A stretch of DNA of 64,000 nucleotides from Rhizophagus irregularis (Eukaryota > Glomeromycota > Glomeromycetes > Glomerales > Glomeraceae): positions 3,562,501-3,626,500 of the forward strand of contig NC_089442.1 in the NCBI RefSeq assembly GCF_026210795.1. Direction: 5' to 3'. A model generated the notes under the pieces. That model saw only the letters and a program-made list of their open reading frames with translations, did no database searches and was not told the origin of the DNA. Position numbers and translations under genes: made by a program. Shown piece after piece: positions 23,272 to 31,995 of this stretch (the first letter of the stretch is position 1; each line of letters opens with the position of its first letter).

Positions 23272-25123
23272 ATGCAATACTCAAGAATTGCCCGCACTTT
23301 ACCAACACGATTTGACATCAAGGAACTTCAGTATTCCGGTGCTCGCTTTTCCAGAGGAGCTATCGCCAGACTCGGTCAGACTCTCCAGACGCGATTTCCA
23401 GATAGAAAGTTCCAGATCCTACTTCCCTATGAAAACTGGAAACCCGGTGGATGGACATCAGGAAACCAACCAGCCAGCCTCTTTTCACTATTACCATTAT
23501 GATGAAGCACAACTACCGGATGACGCAGACCCTGATTATTTTGAACGATTCATAATTTATGCAAGAGATAGTCCACCGGCCGCAGGAGGATGCAATAGGG
23601 AGCTAAATGATTGCCTGTATGAATGCCTAAAAAATATTTACGGCACATTCTCTAAAATGCCAAAGTCAATCGAAAAGCCCGAGTATATCAAAAAGGCATT
23701 AGGTCTCAATCGCGATGCTCCCATCCCAGTTTCATGCATGGACAAGGTTGAACAACTCGCAGGAAGTCTCGCAATTAATATTGTGGGGGACATTACCCGA
23801 ATCTCTAAGAGTAAGTCCGATAGACGTGCGACTCTCATCCTATCAGAAGGCCATTACTCCCTCACGTTAAATCCTGGAAGACTCCACCCCAGTAAAATAG
23901 ATAAAAAGCGTAATTTACCCATTGTATACCATGAAGATGGGACCAATAATGTAGTCACAATATACAACGGCAAAACAGTTAAGTCTTGCACAATTGCGCA
24001 GTTTCAAAAAACTAAGAATTCCAAAAGTTCTTTCATCCCCGTCGAGAAAAACCGTAAGACTGGAGTATATGAAACTCTTGAAGAAGCATATCAGAGAATC
24101 CACGAGGAGCGGAATTCCTTTCTACAGGAGACAAAGAAGTTCGGTTTAGGAATCGACTTATCATACCATAACTGGTCTTACAAAAGAACGGCTCTCTGGT
24201 TATTCGAACGATTAAGTGTAGGGATTCCAGCCAATGATCCTCTTGACCCGATAGAAGCGGAATGGTTAAGTGATGCAATGATGGGAGGATTAATCTGGGC
24301 AGATAACGAGTGGAAGGGCTATGGAAGACAGTATGACGCAACAAGTTTATACCCGAGTATCCAACAATCAAACGTGAACTTTCCAATCAGACGGAGTAAA
24401 TTTCAGACACTTAATGACTTTGTCGACCACAGGAGTTATGCCTTGTATGGATTATTCCGTGCCAAAATAAGTGGGAATAATATTCTCTTCCGACAGAATA
24501 AAAGGGAAATCTATACATTCATCGACTTACAACGAGCAAAAAAACTTGGTCTCAATATACAGTTAATACAGGATGGGAAGCCAAATGCATTGATATATGA
24601 TAGAGAAGCGAGAATCCCTGGGACCATAATATTCGGTGAGTATGTACACTTCCTCTTCAAAATTAAAAACCAGGGTGGCATAGCTGGCCGCGTGGCAAAG
24701 CGAGTCCTCAACACATTATGGGGAGCATTATGCCAGAGGAAGCGTAATTACAAGACACTCACCACAGATCAAACAGACCCATTTACATTTCCAGAGGGCC
24801 ATACACTCGACTCTATCATACCAGTAGGATCTGACCAGTGGCGATTCCAGTTTACAAACCCGGGTAATCCCTTCAAAGGTGAGTATCCCAGGATCGCCCC
24901 ATTCTTATTAGCACGTGGTCGCAAAATCACATCTGAGGCAATTCAACTATACAAGGATAAAGTACGACGTATCCATACAGACGGATTTATTTTAGAAGAA
25001 CAGCCAGATAGCCCCGCGCTTTTCACTTGTTCAGAGAATGCAGATACGACTCTAAAGACTTTCAAGTTTGAAACCGCGGGATACTGCCATGTGAAAAATG
25101 CGAACAAGGTTATCTGGACATGA
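23272..25123 (+). pseudogene. polB: Family-B DNA polymerase with OTU-like N-terminal region (one frameshift)
   Basis: Copies the element's DNA. The ATG at 23272 opens MQYSRIARTLPTRFDIKEL and runs to about 23475, where one extra T (in CTCTTTTCAC) moves the reading frame to the long frame ending at 25123. Together they make about 617 residues. Polymerase motif A is YDATSLYPSIQ (~residue 353), motif B KRVLNTLWGALC (~477) and motif C RIHTDGFIL (~568). There is no 3'-5' exonuclease domain, so it is shorter than typical Polinton polymerases. Between residues ~100 and 210, NDCLYECLKNIYG and EGHYSLTLNPGR resemble the catalytic Cys and His of OTU-type cysteine proteases; this assignment is inference. 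The upstream motif supports the 23272 start. Confidence 0.82.
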
Positions 25124-25186
25124 TTGCTAGGGACCGGTATGTATATTTTTTACTGACATATCGTGATGGCATAATTGAATAAACCT

Positions 25187-25390
25187 ATGGGATATGTAAT
25201 CTTACGAGATACCCAAATGCAAAACACCGACGGATTAGGTAGACAAGACGATGAAAGTTTCCACGCGTGGGCTAAGCGCATTCAGAATGCTGTGCAATAT
25301 TATGAGACTTGTAGTAGAATAGGTTTTCATAGGCGGCTACCTTATCCAAGGTCTCGTCAAGCTGTATATGCTTTATATTGTGCACATTAG
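25187..25390 (+). CDS. Small hypothetical protein downstream of PolB
   Basis: About 67 residues from the ATG at 25187 (MGYVILRDTQMQNTDGLGRQ). It lies in the same frame as PolB but after three stops. Its end overlaps the next ORF by 23 nt. The two may be one protein with a one-base shift near 25370, since the C-terminal SRQAVYALYC leads naturally into the zinc-finger-like start of the next ORF. Family not recognised. Confidence 0.4.
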   Translation: MGYVILRDTQMQNTDGLGRQDDESFHAWAKRIQNAVQYYETCSRIGFHRRLPYPRSRQAVYALYCAH

Positions 25391-25712
25391 GAGAATAGTA
25401 TCACGACTACCAAATAGGTGGTACTGTACCTACTGTAAATCTTTTATTGATCGCGGATGGGGAGCTGACGCTTTCATGGATCAAGCGGTGCGACTACATT
25501 TATATAGTTGCCCAAAGCATTTTAATTTCGACTATTATACTCATCATGCTGAAATGATCCAGAATGCCTTTAGGAGATATATAGAAAGAAGGAACAATAA
25601 AGCGGCTAGGATAATCCAGAAAGTCGCTATCCCCTGGTTATATAGACCAGACTCTCCATTGATGCAAAAGGCCGAGCGACGCTTCTACTGTCTTGCAGTA
25701 TCCCAAGTGTAA
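25368..25712 (+). CDS. Zinc-finger-like and IQ-like small protein
   Basis: 114 codons. WYCTYCKSFIDRG followed by LHLYSCPKH could form a C2-HC/CCCH zinc site (about residues 18-50). A basic helical part follows with IQNAFRRYIERRN and ARIIQKVAIPWLYRP, which resemble IQ-type helices found in many Rhizophagus and nucleocytoplasmic virus proteins. The likely true start is uncertain because the reading frame may join the preceding ORF. A TATTTATTTTTTCTC tract follows the stop. Function unknown. Confidence 0.45.
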   Translation: MLYIVHIRRIVSRLPNRWYCTYCKSFIDRGWGADAFMDQAVRLHLYSCPKHFNFDYYTHHAEMIQNAFRRYIERRNNKAARIIQKVAIPWLYRPDSPLMQKAERRFYCLAVSQV

Positions 25713-25759
25713 ACCCCGAGGTTCATATTTATTTTTTCTCATTCGAATGAACAGGTAAC

Positions 25760-25769
25760 TGAAGATTTA
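25760..25769 (+). promoter_or_regulatory. TGAAGATTTA motif
   Basis: TGAAGATTTA, about 36 nt before the ATG at 25795, with TATATTTTTTAC between. Confidence 0.4.
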
Positions 25770-25794
25770 TATTTTTTACAAAGTACAAAGAATC

Positions 25795-26264
25795 ATGTCA
25801 ACATATACCGAATTCGCAAGCATTGTTAACAGCACTGACAGCACTAGTGAGGAGGTTATTTACGAGGCATCGCGCATTCAGCCTAATGTTGTCTCGACGA
25901 AACTGTCCCCAAGATTATCCGCGCATTAAAAGATACTATAGTAATCGCATTAGTATCTGGGTTTAGCAAAACCAGTTACCTCGTCCAGGACCACGTGAAG
26001 TATATCAAGCGAATCCAAACGGCAAATTCTTCTGTATCATATGTGAAGTTCGTGGCCAGAAAACTCTTCCCAGATAATGCGGCATATACTGCTAAAATAG
26101 CAAAAATCTGCGAATCATACAAGAATAAACAAGCTCTCCTAGATAAGCTTGAGGCCCTCTTCGAATTGTATTATAATGCGACTAAGGACTCATCAACCGG
26201 TCCCCCAAAGCGAGCTATTACTAAAAACGAGGCTGAGAAAACCTTAACAGAACTTCTTGCATAA
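25795..26264 (+). pseudogene. Small lysine-rich hypothetical protein (frameshifted)
   Basis: The ATG at 25795 begins MSTYTEFASIVNSTDSTSEE. A one-base shift near 25905-25912 moves to the frame that continues through PKIIRALKDTIVIALVSGF to a stop at 26264. The C-terminal half is helical and basic with no recognised domain. Upstream motif and T-tract are as in its neighbours. The product might be a small DNA-binding or structural protein, but nothing in the sequence proves it. Confidence 0.4.
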
Positions 26265-26340
26265 GCGGCTCCCTGTGGTCCTACGATTCTGTACGAATTT
26301 AGTCTATATTTTTTATCCATGTGTAATAGGCATACAGTAA

Positions 26341-26350
26341 TTGAAGATAG
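26341..26350 (+). promoter_or_regulatory. TTGAAGATA motif upstream of F-box-like gene
   Basis: TTGAAGATAG, 34 nt before the ATG at 26375. A TATATTTTTTATCC tract lies ~35 nt further upstream, after the previous stop. Confidence 0.45.
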
Positions 26351-26374
26351 CTATAGTATAAGTAACATAACATC

Positions 26375-26719
26375 ATGTTGGACCGATTACCAGTAGAAAT
26401 AGTCGAACGCATTGTCGCAAAGATCCCGGATACTGACCTTATTGCAGCGAGTAAGGTAGATAGAATGTGGTGGCAGGAAGTTCGTCGAAAGGCATATAAG
26501 AGGTGGAAAAATTATGCCACTACGATCAGGGATGTGTACTGTGAAATCCGAGCTCTCGGAAAGCATTATGTAAAGAGGGAAATTGACTGGATAACGTTTG
26601 AAGATGTAAACGACCTCTATAAAAGATGGATAAACCGCCTCACCGAGGATCAGCTTTATATTATGGAGAAAATGCTTAGGAATGGGATGGTCGTGACCCC
26701 CAAGAGAGGGAAACCATAG
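26375..26719 (+). CDS. F-box-like protein 1
   Basis: 114 residues. The N-terminus MLDRLPVEIVERIVAKIPD, then DLIAASKVDRMWWQEVRRKA, follows the F-box consensus (LP.E....I......DL...S.V...W......), about residues 2-45. F-box proteins join substrates to SCF ubiquitin ligases. The C-terminal part is a short basic helical region without leucine-rich or WD repeats, so the substrate partner is not apparent. A frame just beyond the stop (TIEHALSEQRWGGDPWRLG, ~26720-26775) may be a lost C-terminus after a frameshift. A second F-box-like gene lies at the other end of the element. Confidence 0.6.
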   Translation: MLDRLPVEIVERIVAKIPDTDLIAASKVDRMWWQEVRRKAYKRWKNYATTIRDVYCEIRALGKHYVKREIDWITFEDVNDLYKRWINRLTEDQLYIMEKMLRNGMVVTPKRGKP

Positions 26720-26775
26720 AGCATGCATTAAGTGAACAAAGATGGGGAGGCGATCCTTGGAGACTGGGAGTGGTA

Positions 26776-27230
26776 TGAATGGACTCAACAGGAGTAAGCA
26801 TTTTGTACTTGACTTTCGTAGGAATTACCCTGCAGAGTCATATTTTTTAGATCCGGCCGGCATTACCGCGTAATCCCGAATTACCGAAAAAGGAAATTTA
26901 TGTTACACAAGATTCCAAACGCATTTTTACCAAAATCGATTTTTTGTGGAACGGGTATCGCCCAAAAAGGAAATGATCTACGTACCACATGAAGTCACGT
27001 GACACTCTACACATTTGTTCAGGGTATCACGTGACATGAACTCCGTTCACATTTTCTGTAATATAATCCATAATTTTTCCATGAATGCTTTTTAGGCCAA
27101 TAATCCAATAACTTATTCATCAGGTATCCTCGTGTTTTGCGACAAGGACTGATGATCATGTAACCTCATCATCAGGCATCCTCGCATTTTTTGACAAGGA
27201 CTGATGACGATGTCACTTGGTTATTGTAAA
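26776..27230. other. Intergenic region with a 44-bp direct repeat
   Basis: Contains a T-tract after the F-box gene (CATATTTTTTAG, ~26840) and two 44-bp direct copies at 27117-27160 and 27169-27212 (core CTCG, TTTT, GACAAGGACTGATGA). TCACGTGA palindromes occur at ~26996 and ~27028. No ORF is seen. It could be a control or replication region of the element, but that is speculation. Confidence 0.4.
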
Positions 27231-27240
27231 TTGAAGATAA
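27231..27240 (+). promoter_or_regulatory. TTGAAGATA motif
   Basis: TTGAAGATAA, 44 nt before the ATG at 27275, in AAATTGAAGATAACAATTAG. Confidence 0.45.
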
Positions 27241-27274
27241 CAATTAGGTATGTAGACACATACAGAAAAAAGAC

Positions 27275-27856
27275 ATGTCATACCCTTATATAACTAATCC
27301 TATAACCGGACGTCCAATCCGTGTTGGTGGAGATACCTTTAATCGAATAGTTATGGAATCCCATGATTATATCGATGGAAGGCTTGTCCGTAGACAAACC
27401 GTACCGCCTCCACCCCAGGAACAACCTGTATATTTAAATACAGATACAGGACGCTATATTCAACACGGTACTAGAACGTATCATAGACTGGTTGAGAGTG
27501 ACTACGAGGTAGTTGAGGACTACTACCTTGTTCATTCTGAAGAGGAGGAGCTTATAGAGGAAATCATCAATGAAACACGCTATAATGAGGAAAATCTTGA
27601 TGGCCAGCGGTTAACTTTCAATAATATACAACAAATCAGAGCCGCTATTCAAGCTGACCAAGATGAATATGATGATTTTATCTTACAGCAGAATACGACT
27701 AACGGGACACCTTCCTCCGGTCCTTCCGGTCATCCACGAACTTTGGAGGACTATGCCCCGAGACTTGCAGAGCTTAATATTGAGTTGTGTAGGGAATGTC
27801 TCATGCTCAGCCCAAGTGACTTAACGGACAAGTTGTGCAAGGACTGCGCTTCCTAA
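27275..27856 (+). CDS. Protein with duplicated NP-x-TGR motif and C-terminal CxxC pair
   Basis: 193 residues. The start TNPITGRPIRVGGDTFNRIV is repeated in a diverged form as LNTDTGRYIQHGTRTYHRLV (~residues 52-72). NPxTGRxIxxGG motifs are known from proteins of nucleocytoplasmic large DNA viruses, where they form small repeated adaptor-like units. The middle is strongly acidic (Glu/Asp-rich, residues 80-135). The end has CRECLML...DKLCKDC, a likely zinc site. The intact ORF and upstream TTGAAGATA motif argue for a real gene. Role unknown; a virion or assembly adaptor is possible but unproven. Confidence 0.55.
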   Translation: MSYPYITNPITGRPIRVGGDTFNRIVMESHDYIDGRLVRRQTVPPPPQEQPVYLNTDTGRYIQHGTRTYHRLVESDYEVVEDYYLVHSEEEELIEEIINETRYNEENLDGQRLTFNNIQQIRAAIQADQDEYDDFILQQNTTNGTPSSGPSGHPRTLEDYAPRLAELNIELCRECLMLSPSDLTDKLCKDCAS

Positions 27857-27947
27857 TGGTCAGTCCTCCGGTCCTCTGGTCTTCCGGTCTTTCCAACGGT
27901 TGATCCCTTAATGCCAGTTATTTTTTTTTTATACAAATGACAGGTAT

Positions 27948-27957
27948 TTAAAGATAA
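27948..27957 (+). promoter_or_regulatory. Weak TTAAAGATA motif
   Basis: TTAAAGATAA followed by CAATATATAAAAAAG, about 70 nt before the ATG at 28018. Diverged from the other copies. Confidence 0.25.
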
Positions 27958-28017
27958 CAATATATAAAAAAGATTGTGAAGGATACTAAGTGAGCGAATA
28001 ATCAAAGAAAGATAGCC

Positions 28018-28233
28018 ATGTCAACATCAATCGTAATAAACCAGTGTCAGAACTGTGGAGTATTCTCTGCAAAAGCGGCATATAGAGGATTATCCAGCGT
28101 GTTGTATAGACAGATTATAAAGAAAATTGGTGACGAGAGTGAACCTTTACAAGCCTTGGGACTTGCCAGGGATAAGTTGGTCCAGATTATCCGTCGGGCA
28201 AATAATGCGGATTTTACGCAATTATTCACATAA
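28018..28233 (+). CDS. Small CxxCG protein, possibly RPB10-like
   Basis: 71 residues. N-terminal INQCQNCGVFS and later EPLQALGLARDKLVQIIRRA with a following Asp are arranged as in RNA polymerase subunit RPB10 (…CFTCG… E.LD.LGL.RYCCRRM…HVD), a family also carried by large DNA viruses. The second Cys pair of RPB10 is absent (DK instead of CC), so zinc binding would be incomplete. This similarity is my own reading of a very short protein and could be chance. The stop is followed after 9 nt by the next start, suggesting co-transcription. Confidence 0.4.
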   Translation: MSTSIVINQCQNCGVFSAKAAYRGLSSVLYRQIIKKIGDESEPLQALGLARDKLVQIIRRANNADFTQLFT

Positions 28234-28242
28234 AGACTAGAT

Positions 28243-28524
28243 ATGAAAATTATAGACAGAGATTCATACGAGGATACTAGGAAGTGGCTTCTTGAACAGC
28301 TTATAGCCATTGGATGTGACAGTGGGGAAATTGCCTTATATCAGTTCTTACGGAATATATACCCGGATGGTATTGACGAACCCTTTACTACATTCTATGA
28401 GAACTATGTAAATCATGTAAGAAATCCGATGACTAAGAACTTTGCTTCTCGAGCCTTAGGAGCTATTGGATTAAAAGCTAGGATGCTACGGATTGACTTC
28501 GAAGGACGTAAAAAAGCGCCATGA
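28243..28524 (+). CDS. Stand-alone winged-helix-like protein (D5 C-terminal type)
   Basis: 93 residues, starting 9 nt after the preceding stop. The C-terminal half, EPFTTFYENYVNHVRNPMTK through ALGAIGLKARMLRIDFEGRK, resembles the winged helix that follows many D5/SF3 helicases, and parallels the region TNFYSTYQNWCSEKGENK in this element's own helicase. It may bind DNA. No catalytic motif is seen. Confidence 0.45.
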   Translation: MKIIDRDSYEDTRKWLLEQLIAIGCDSGEIALYQFLRNIYPDGIDEPFTTFYENYVNHVRNPMTKNFASRALGAIGLKARMLRIDFEGRKKAP

Positions 28525-28581
28525 TTCTTAGGGGGCTTCTGCGAAGAACTCGCGAGATGGGTTGCTAAAGCAACCAGATTC

Positions 28582-29703
28582 TTACAAAATACTATTGATC
28601 CCTACTCGTAATGCTCGACGGTCCATATGACCCTTAGAAAAGATCTGTAAAAGGACCCCGATGCCTTCTATTATTTTTTTATTATCCAAAGGGTGACTAG
28701 ACTTCAGGACTTCATATCGGAAGAATAACTCCTTTACGGTCTCAGATTTTGGAATTTCAGTCTTCGCGGTCCTATCCCGTACTTTTGCTAAGAATTTTTG
28801 GAAGTCTGATCCCAGGGTTTTACCAGATAGTCCGTAGGCTTCCCGAAAGACGTACTTAATCCAGGTATCTGCGTTCTTAGCTATAATACCAGATACGAGG
28901 AGGTGTTTTCTCTCTTTAGGCGATGGATATTCCCGAGCAAACTCAATTAGCTGGGAGGACTTTTTTGCTTCAGCTACAGCTTTCTGGCCATAAGGACTAA
29001 ACTTTGATCGAACTGGGTTCAAACTCGGATCGAACGGAGATTGAACTGAGTTCGAACTAGGATCGAACTGAGATTGATCAGTGATCGAACTGAGACTAGT
29101 ATCCCATCTAACCCGAATGGATAACGGATCGCTCTTGGATCTTCTAAGATCAAACACTACAAATTCACGTTGCAGAGTAAGATCATCAATTACTGGTGCT
29201 AATGACTCTGATTCTTCTGTATATAGGCGGATGATTCTCTTAGTATCGGTCAAACTTCCGTGATCTCCATGTAGGGAAATATAATTCACATTTTCACGAA
29301 TAGCCTTGGGAATGGTAAAGAATCTTAGGGCCACATAAATACATGAAATATTTTTGTGTCGTCCGTGTGTAAAAAATCCAGTGATGAGATCCTGGGTTTT
29401 TTTAGGCACATCCATCAAATCCTCGAAGATTACCACAGTAGCCTGGGTGGAGTTGAAGTCCTTAACATTTGGAATCTCACTATGGGATACTGCGGTAAAC
29501 GGAATTTCTTCTTCTTTGAAAAAATCACGTACGACTGCCCACTTCGGTTCATCGAGGTATCTGCCAACTAGAATTACCGCATCACATAATATGTACCTTT
29601 CGCCATCCTCCTTTGCCTTCTTGTCTCCCATTAACAAATTAATAATCATAGTTGTCTTACCCGAGTCAGAACTTCCTGCTACGGCAAGACGGGGAAAGGC
29701 CAT
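28582..29703 (-). CDS. A32-like packaging ATPase
   Basis: 373 residues. Walker A is GSSDSGKT (residues 10-17), Walker B TVVIFED (~89-95), and downstream the segment LRFFTIPKAIRENVNYISLH matches the conserved arm of FtsK/HerA-type A32 ATPases (…P..iR.N.n…). These enzymes pump the genome into a virus capsid and are a hallmark gene of Polintons and related viruses. Residues ~210-245 hold three imperfect copies of a FDPSxNxVxS-like repeat. The C-terminal ~120 residues are helical and specific to this family. The gene runs opposite to its neighbours and is intact, in contrast to the helicase and polymerase. No TTGAAGAT motif is obvious upstream. Confidence 0.75.
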   Translation of the reverse strand: MAFPRLAVAGSSDSGKTTMIINLLMGDKKAKEDGERYILCDAVILVGRYLDEPKWAVVRDFFKEEEIPFTAVSHSEIPNVKDFNSTQATVVIFEDLMDVPKKTQDLITGFFTHGRHKNISCIYVALRFFTIPKAIRENVNYISLHGDHGSLTDTKRIIRLYTEESESLAPVIDDLTLQREFVVFDLRRSKSDPLSIRVRWDTSLSSITDQSQFDPSSNSVQSPFDPSLNPVRSKFSPYGQKAVAEAKKSSQLIEFAREYPSPKERKHLLVSGIIAKNADTWIKYVFREAYGLSGKTLGSDFQKFLAKVRDRTAKTEIPKSETVKELFFRYEVLKSSHPLDNKKIIEGIGVLLQIFSKGHMDRRALRVGINSIL

Positions 29704-29805
29704 GATGGGGCAAACTCATTACCCTGTCTCGAGTCGGTCGTGTACTCGTCCAAATTGTATACATAAAGATCCATTTGAATTTTATTCTATCTTAGTTTAA
29801 ATACG

Positions 29806-30422
29806 ATGTCGACACCAATTGCAATTTATACTCCTTCAGAGCCTACTGGACCGCCTCCTAGGGATTTGCGTGATATGAATAATATACCATTAGTTGCGGT
29901 AATTAAGGATCTAACAGATTTTTTAACTGTCAGTGATCGCATGGTTGTTAATCGAGATGTACAAAATGCAAACCATCGTCTTAAACATGCTCTTAATTTA
30001 TTAATTCATCGCTGTAGAGAAACATACGAAGAACGCGATATATTAAAAGCGGAACGTGATCGATGCCGAAAAGAACGTGATGAATTACAAGATGAACTCG
30101 AGTTCAAACGGGTTTGTTAGGTCTTACACAAGATGAGCTAAATAACGTACAAGATACTATTACTAGTTTAAAAGCTAATTTGGCTGAATTGGAACGTGAG
30201 TTTGGTGGTATGCGGACGACTAATCGTCGTCTTCAGCAGCAATATAATCTTATGAGAGGAGAACGTAATAGAGCTATAGGTGAACGTAATAGAGCTATAG
30301 GCGAGCGTGATGCAGCACGAAATCGGCTTGTATATGCCAATAATCGGGTTCTTTTTGGAATTCGGACATTGGGACGTCTTAGGAATCGACTTTTCCAACA
30401 AATAGCCGCTCTGCGTATCTAA
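29806..30422 (+). pseudogene. Coiled-coil protein with GERNRAI repeat (one frameshift)
   Basis: The ATG at 29806 opens MSTPIAIYTPSEPTGPPPRD, then a long helical region rich in Arg/Glu (ERDILKAERDRCRKERDELQ) to a stop at 30120. A one-base shift near 30108 leads into the frame ending at 30422, with RLQQQYNLMRGERNRAIGER and a duplicated GERNRAI heptad. The two halves look like one coiled-coil protein of about 205 residues. It ends 5 nt before the Gag-like ORF, so it may be the upstream part of the same transcription unit. Function unknown; a scaffold or N-terminal Gag-like assembly domain is conceivable. Confidence 0.5.
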
Positions 30423-30427
30423 GTACA

Positions 30428-31995
30428 ATGGTTTCGGATCAGACAATTGAACCTTCCTCCACCTCCTCTCAACCATCCACAAAATACGATATGGCTGCCG
30501 TTGGTATAGCTGCCCCTATATTTCATGGTCGGGAAGATGAAGATCTTAATCTTTTTATTGATAACTTTTTAGGGTATATTAATACCGTTGGTATTGATCC
30601 ATTGGACGATGCCGGTACACCTCCGGGTCGGGTGCGAGCGATGGGGATTCTTCGTAGCTGTATGAGAGATGAAGCGGCGAGGTGGTTTGATGCAGAACTT
30701 ACTGGAAAAAATTGGGAACTCTCGAATATTCGGTTAGTGGCTACTGCAAATGGTAGAGCCGGTGCTACTCGCCGAGCGTTCAGAGCTTTAGCTGTTCCCT
30801 GAGGTTGCTAACGAATTACATGTTGGTACTTACTTACCCGGGTCTGATGTTGATGCATATTCAAGGATTTTAGCTAATGCGGCGAGAACCGTTGGAGAAA
30901 CATTTTTCCCATCACGCGCTGATATCGTTAGAACGAATTTTAAAGTTGAAGAGCAGTGGAGGCGTGCGGGCGGACGTCCTACTCATCAACCCGTTAATGG
31001 GTTGGGAAATCATGGAGGTCCATTTAATGCTGCTGTCCAGAATCAACCAATAGTCTTACAGGGGATTCTCCTGGATCAAGCATTTATGCATATGCGTACA
31101 AATTTTCCAACCGTCTGTGGAAGAAAGACTTCAAATACGATTTAGTAACCTTTACCAGGAACAAGGTGAACCTGTTCGATCTTACTATAAGCGAGTTGAG
31201 AGGGCTGGGGATATTGTAGGATATAATCGAATTATGGTTACTGACCAGTTCTATAGAGGACTTTTGCCGGAAAACGTTATTGAAGCTTCCAGAATCGGGG
31301 CGGCACCTCTTAATATATTAATCGATAGATTGAGTGATCTTGAGCGACGAAAGGGCGAAATGTTCTATGGATTACAAAGGCGTCAGGGTATTGAAAAGGC
31401 TAAAAAAGAGGAATTGGCTGGCTATACTCATCCCGTGACTCCACACGAAGGTGCTGTAATACAAAGGTCGACAGACGTTATTACTCAAGAACGATTACAA
31501 GAATTGCTCAAGCGGCACAAGCCGAGAAACTTACCAAGAATTTCCAGGCACAATTTAAACAATTACAAGCATCTAAGCCAGTTCGTAAACCACCGGTCTA
31601 TAGACAACAGATTAAACCTGTTCGGCCAAAGCCACGGCCACGCGTTGTTCAGGATCATCAGGGATCCGCATTGGAATGATGGTTATGTAGATCATGATTT
31701 TGGTGATGACCCTGCTGACCCTGATGTCCCCTGAGTGGACTAGTGAGGATGATCAACATGTTATTGATCTTATTATGGGATATGAGACGTCTAAAAGATT
31801 TCCAAAGAGACTTCAGAAGGCTAAAGATAGACGCGATGATCTGGAATTAGCCCGAGCAATGAGAAACCTCGATCTTAATGATGATGCTATGGATATTGAT
31901 ACTAATACCGCGAGTTTTGATGACTTGAAAATTGTTCCCGATGAGGAAGGTGGTTTTCGGATTTGTGCGGTTCGAAGTACAAAAAAAAAGTAAAC
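30428..31995 (+). pseudogene. Retrotransposon-type Gag protein (frameshifted)
   Basis: The ORF starts MVSDQTIEPSSTSSQPSTKY. IFHGREDEDLNLFIDNFLGY and MRDEAARWFDAELTGK are the typical F.G..ED...F...F / L...A..WF signature of Ty3/gypsy-type Gag capsid domains. Frames shift near 30795 (continuing PEVANELHVGTYLPGSDVDA), near 31110 (continuing to RFSNLYQEQGEPVRSYYKRV, the second Gag helix block), near 31510 and near 31730. A basic Pro/Arg/Lys-rich stretch (~31580-31650) may bind nucleic acid; there is no CCHC knuckle. No reverse transcriptase follows, and the integrase is on the other strand, so this is not a simple LTR retrotransposon. Confidence 0.65.
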
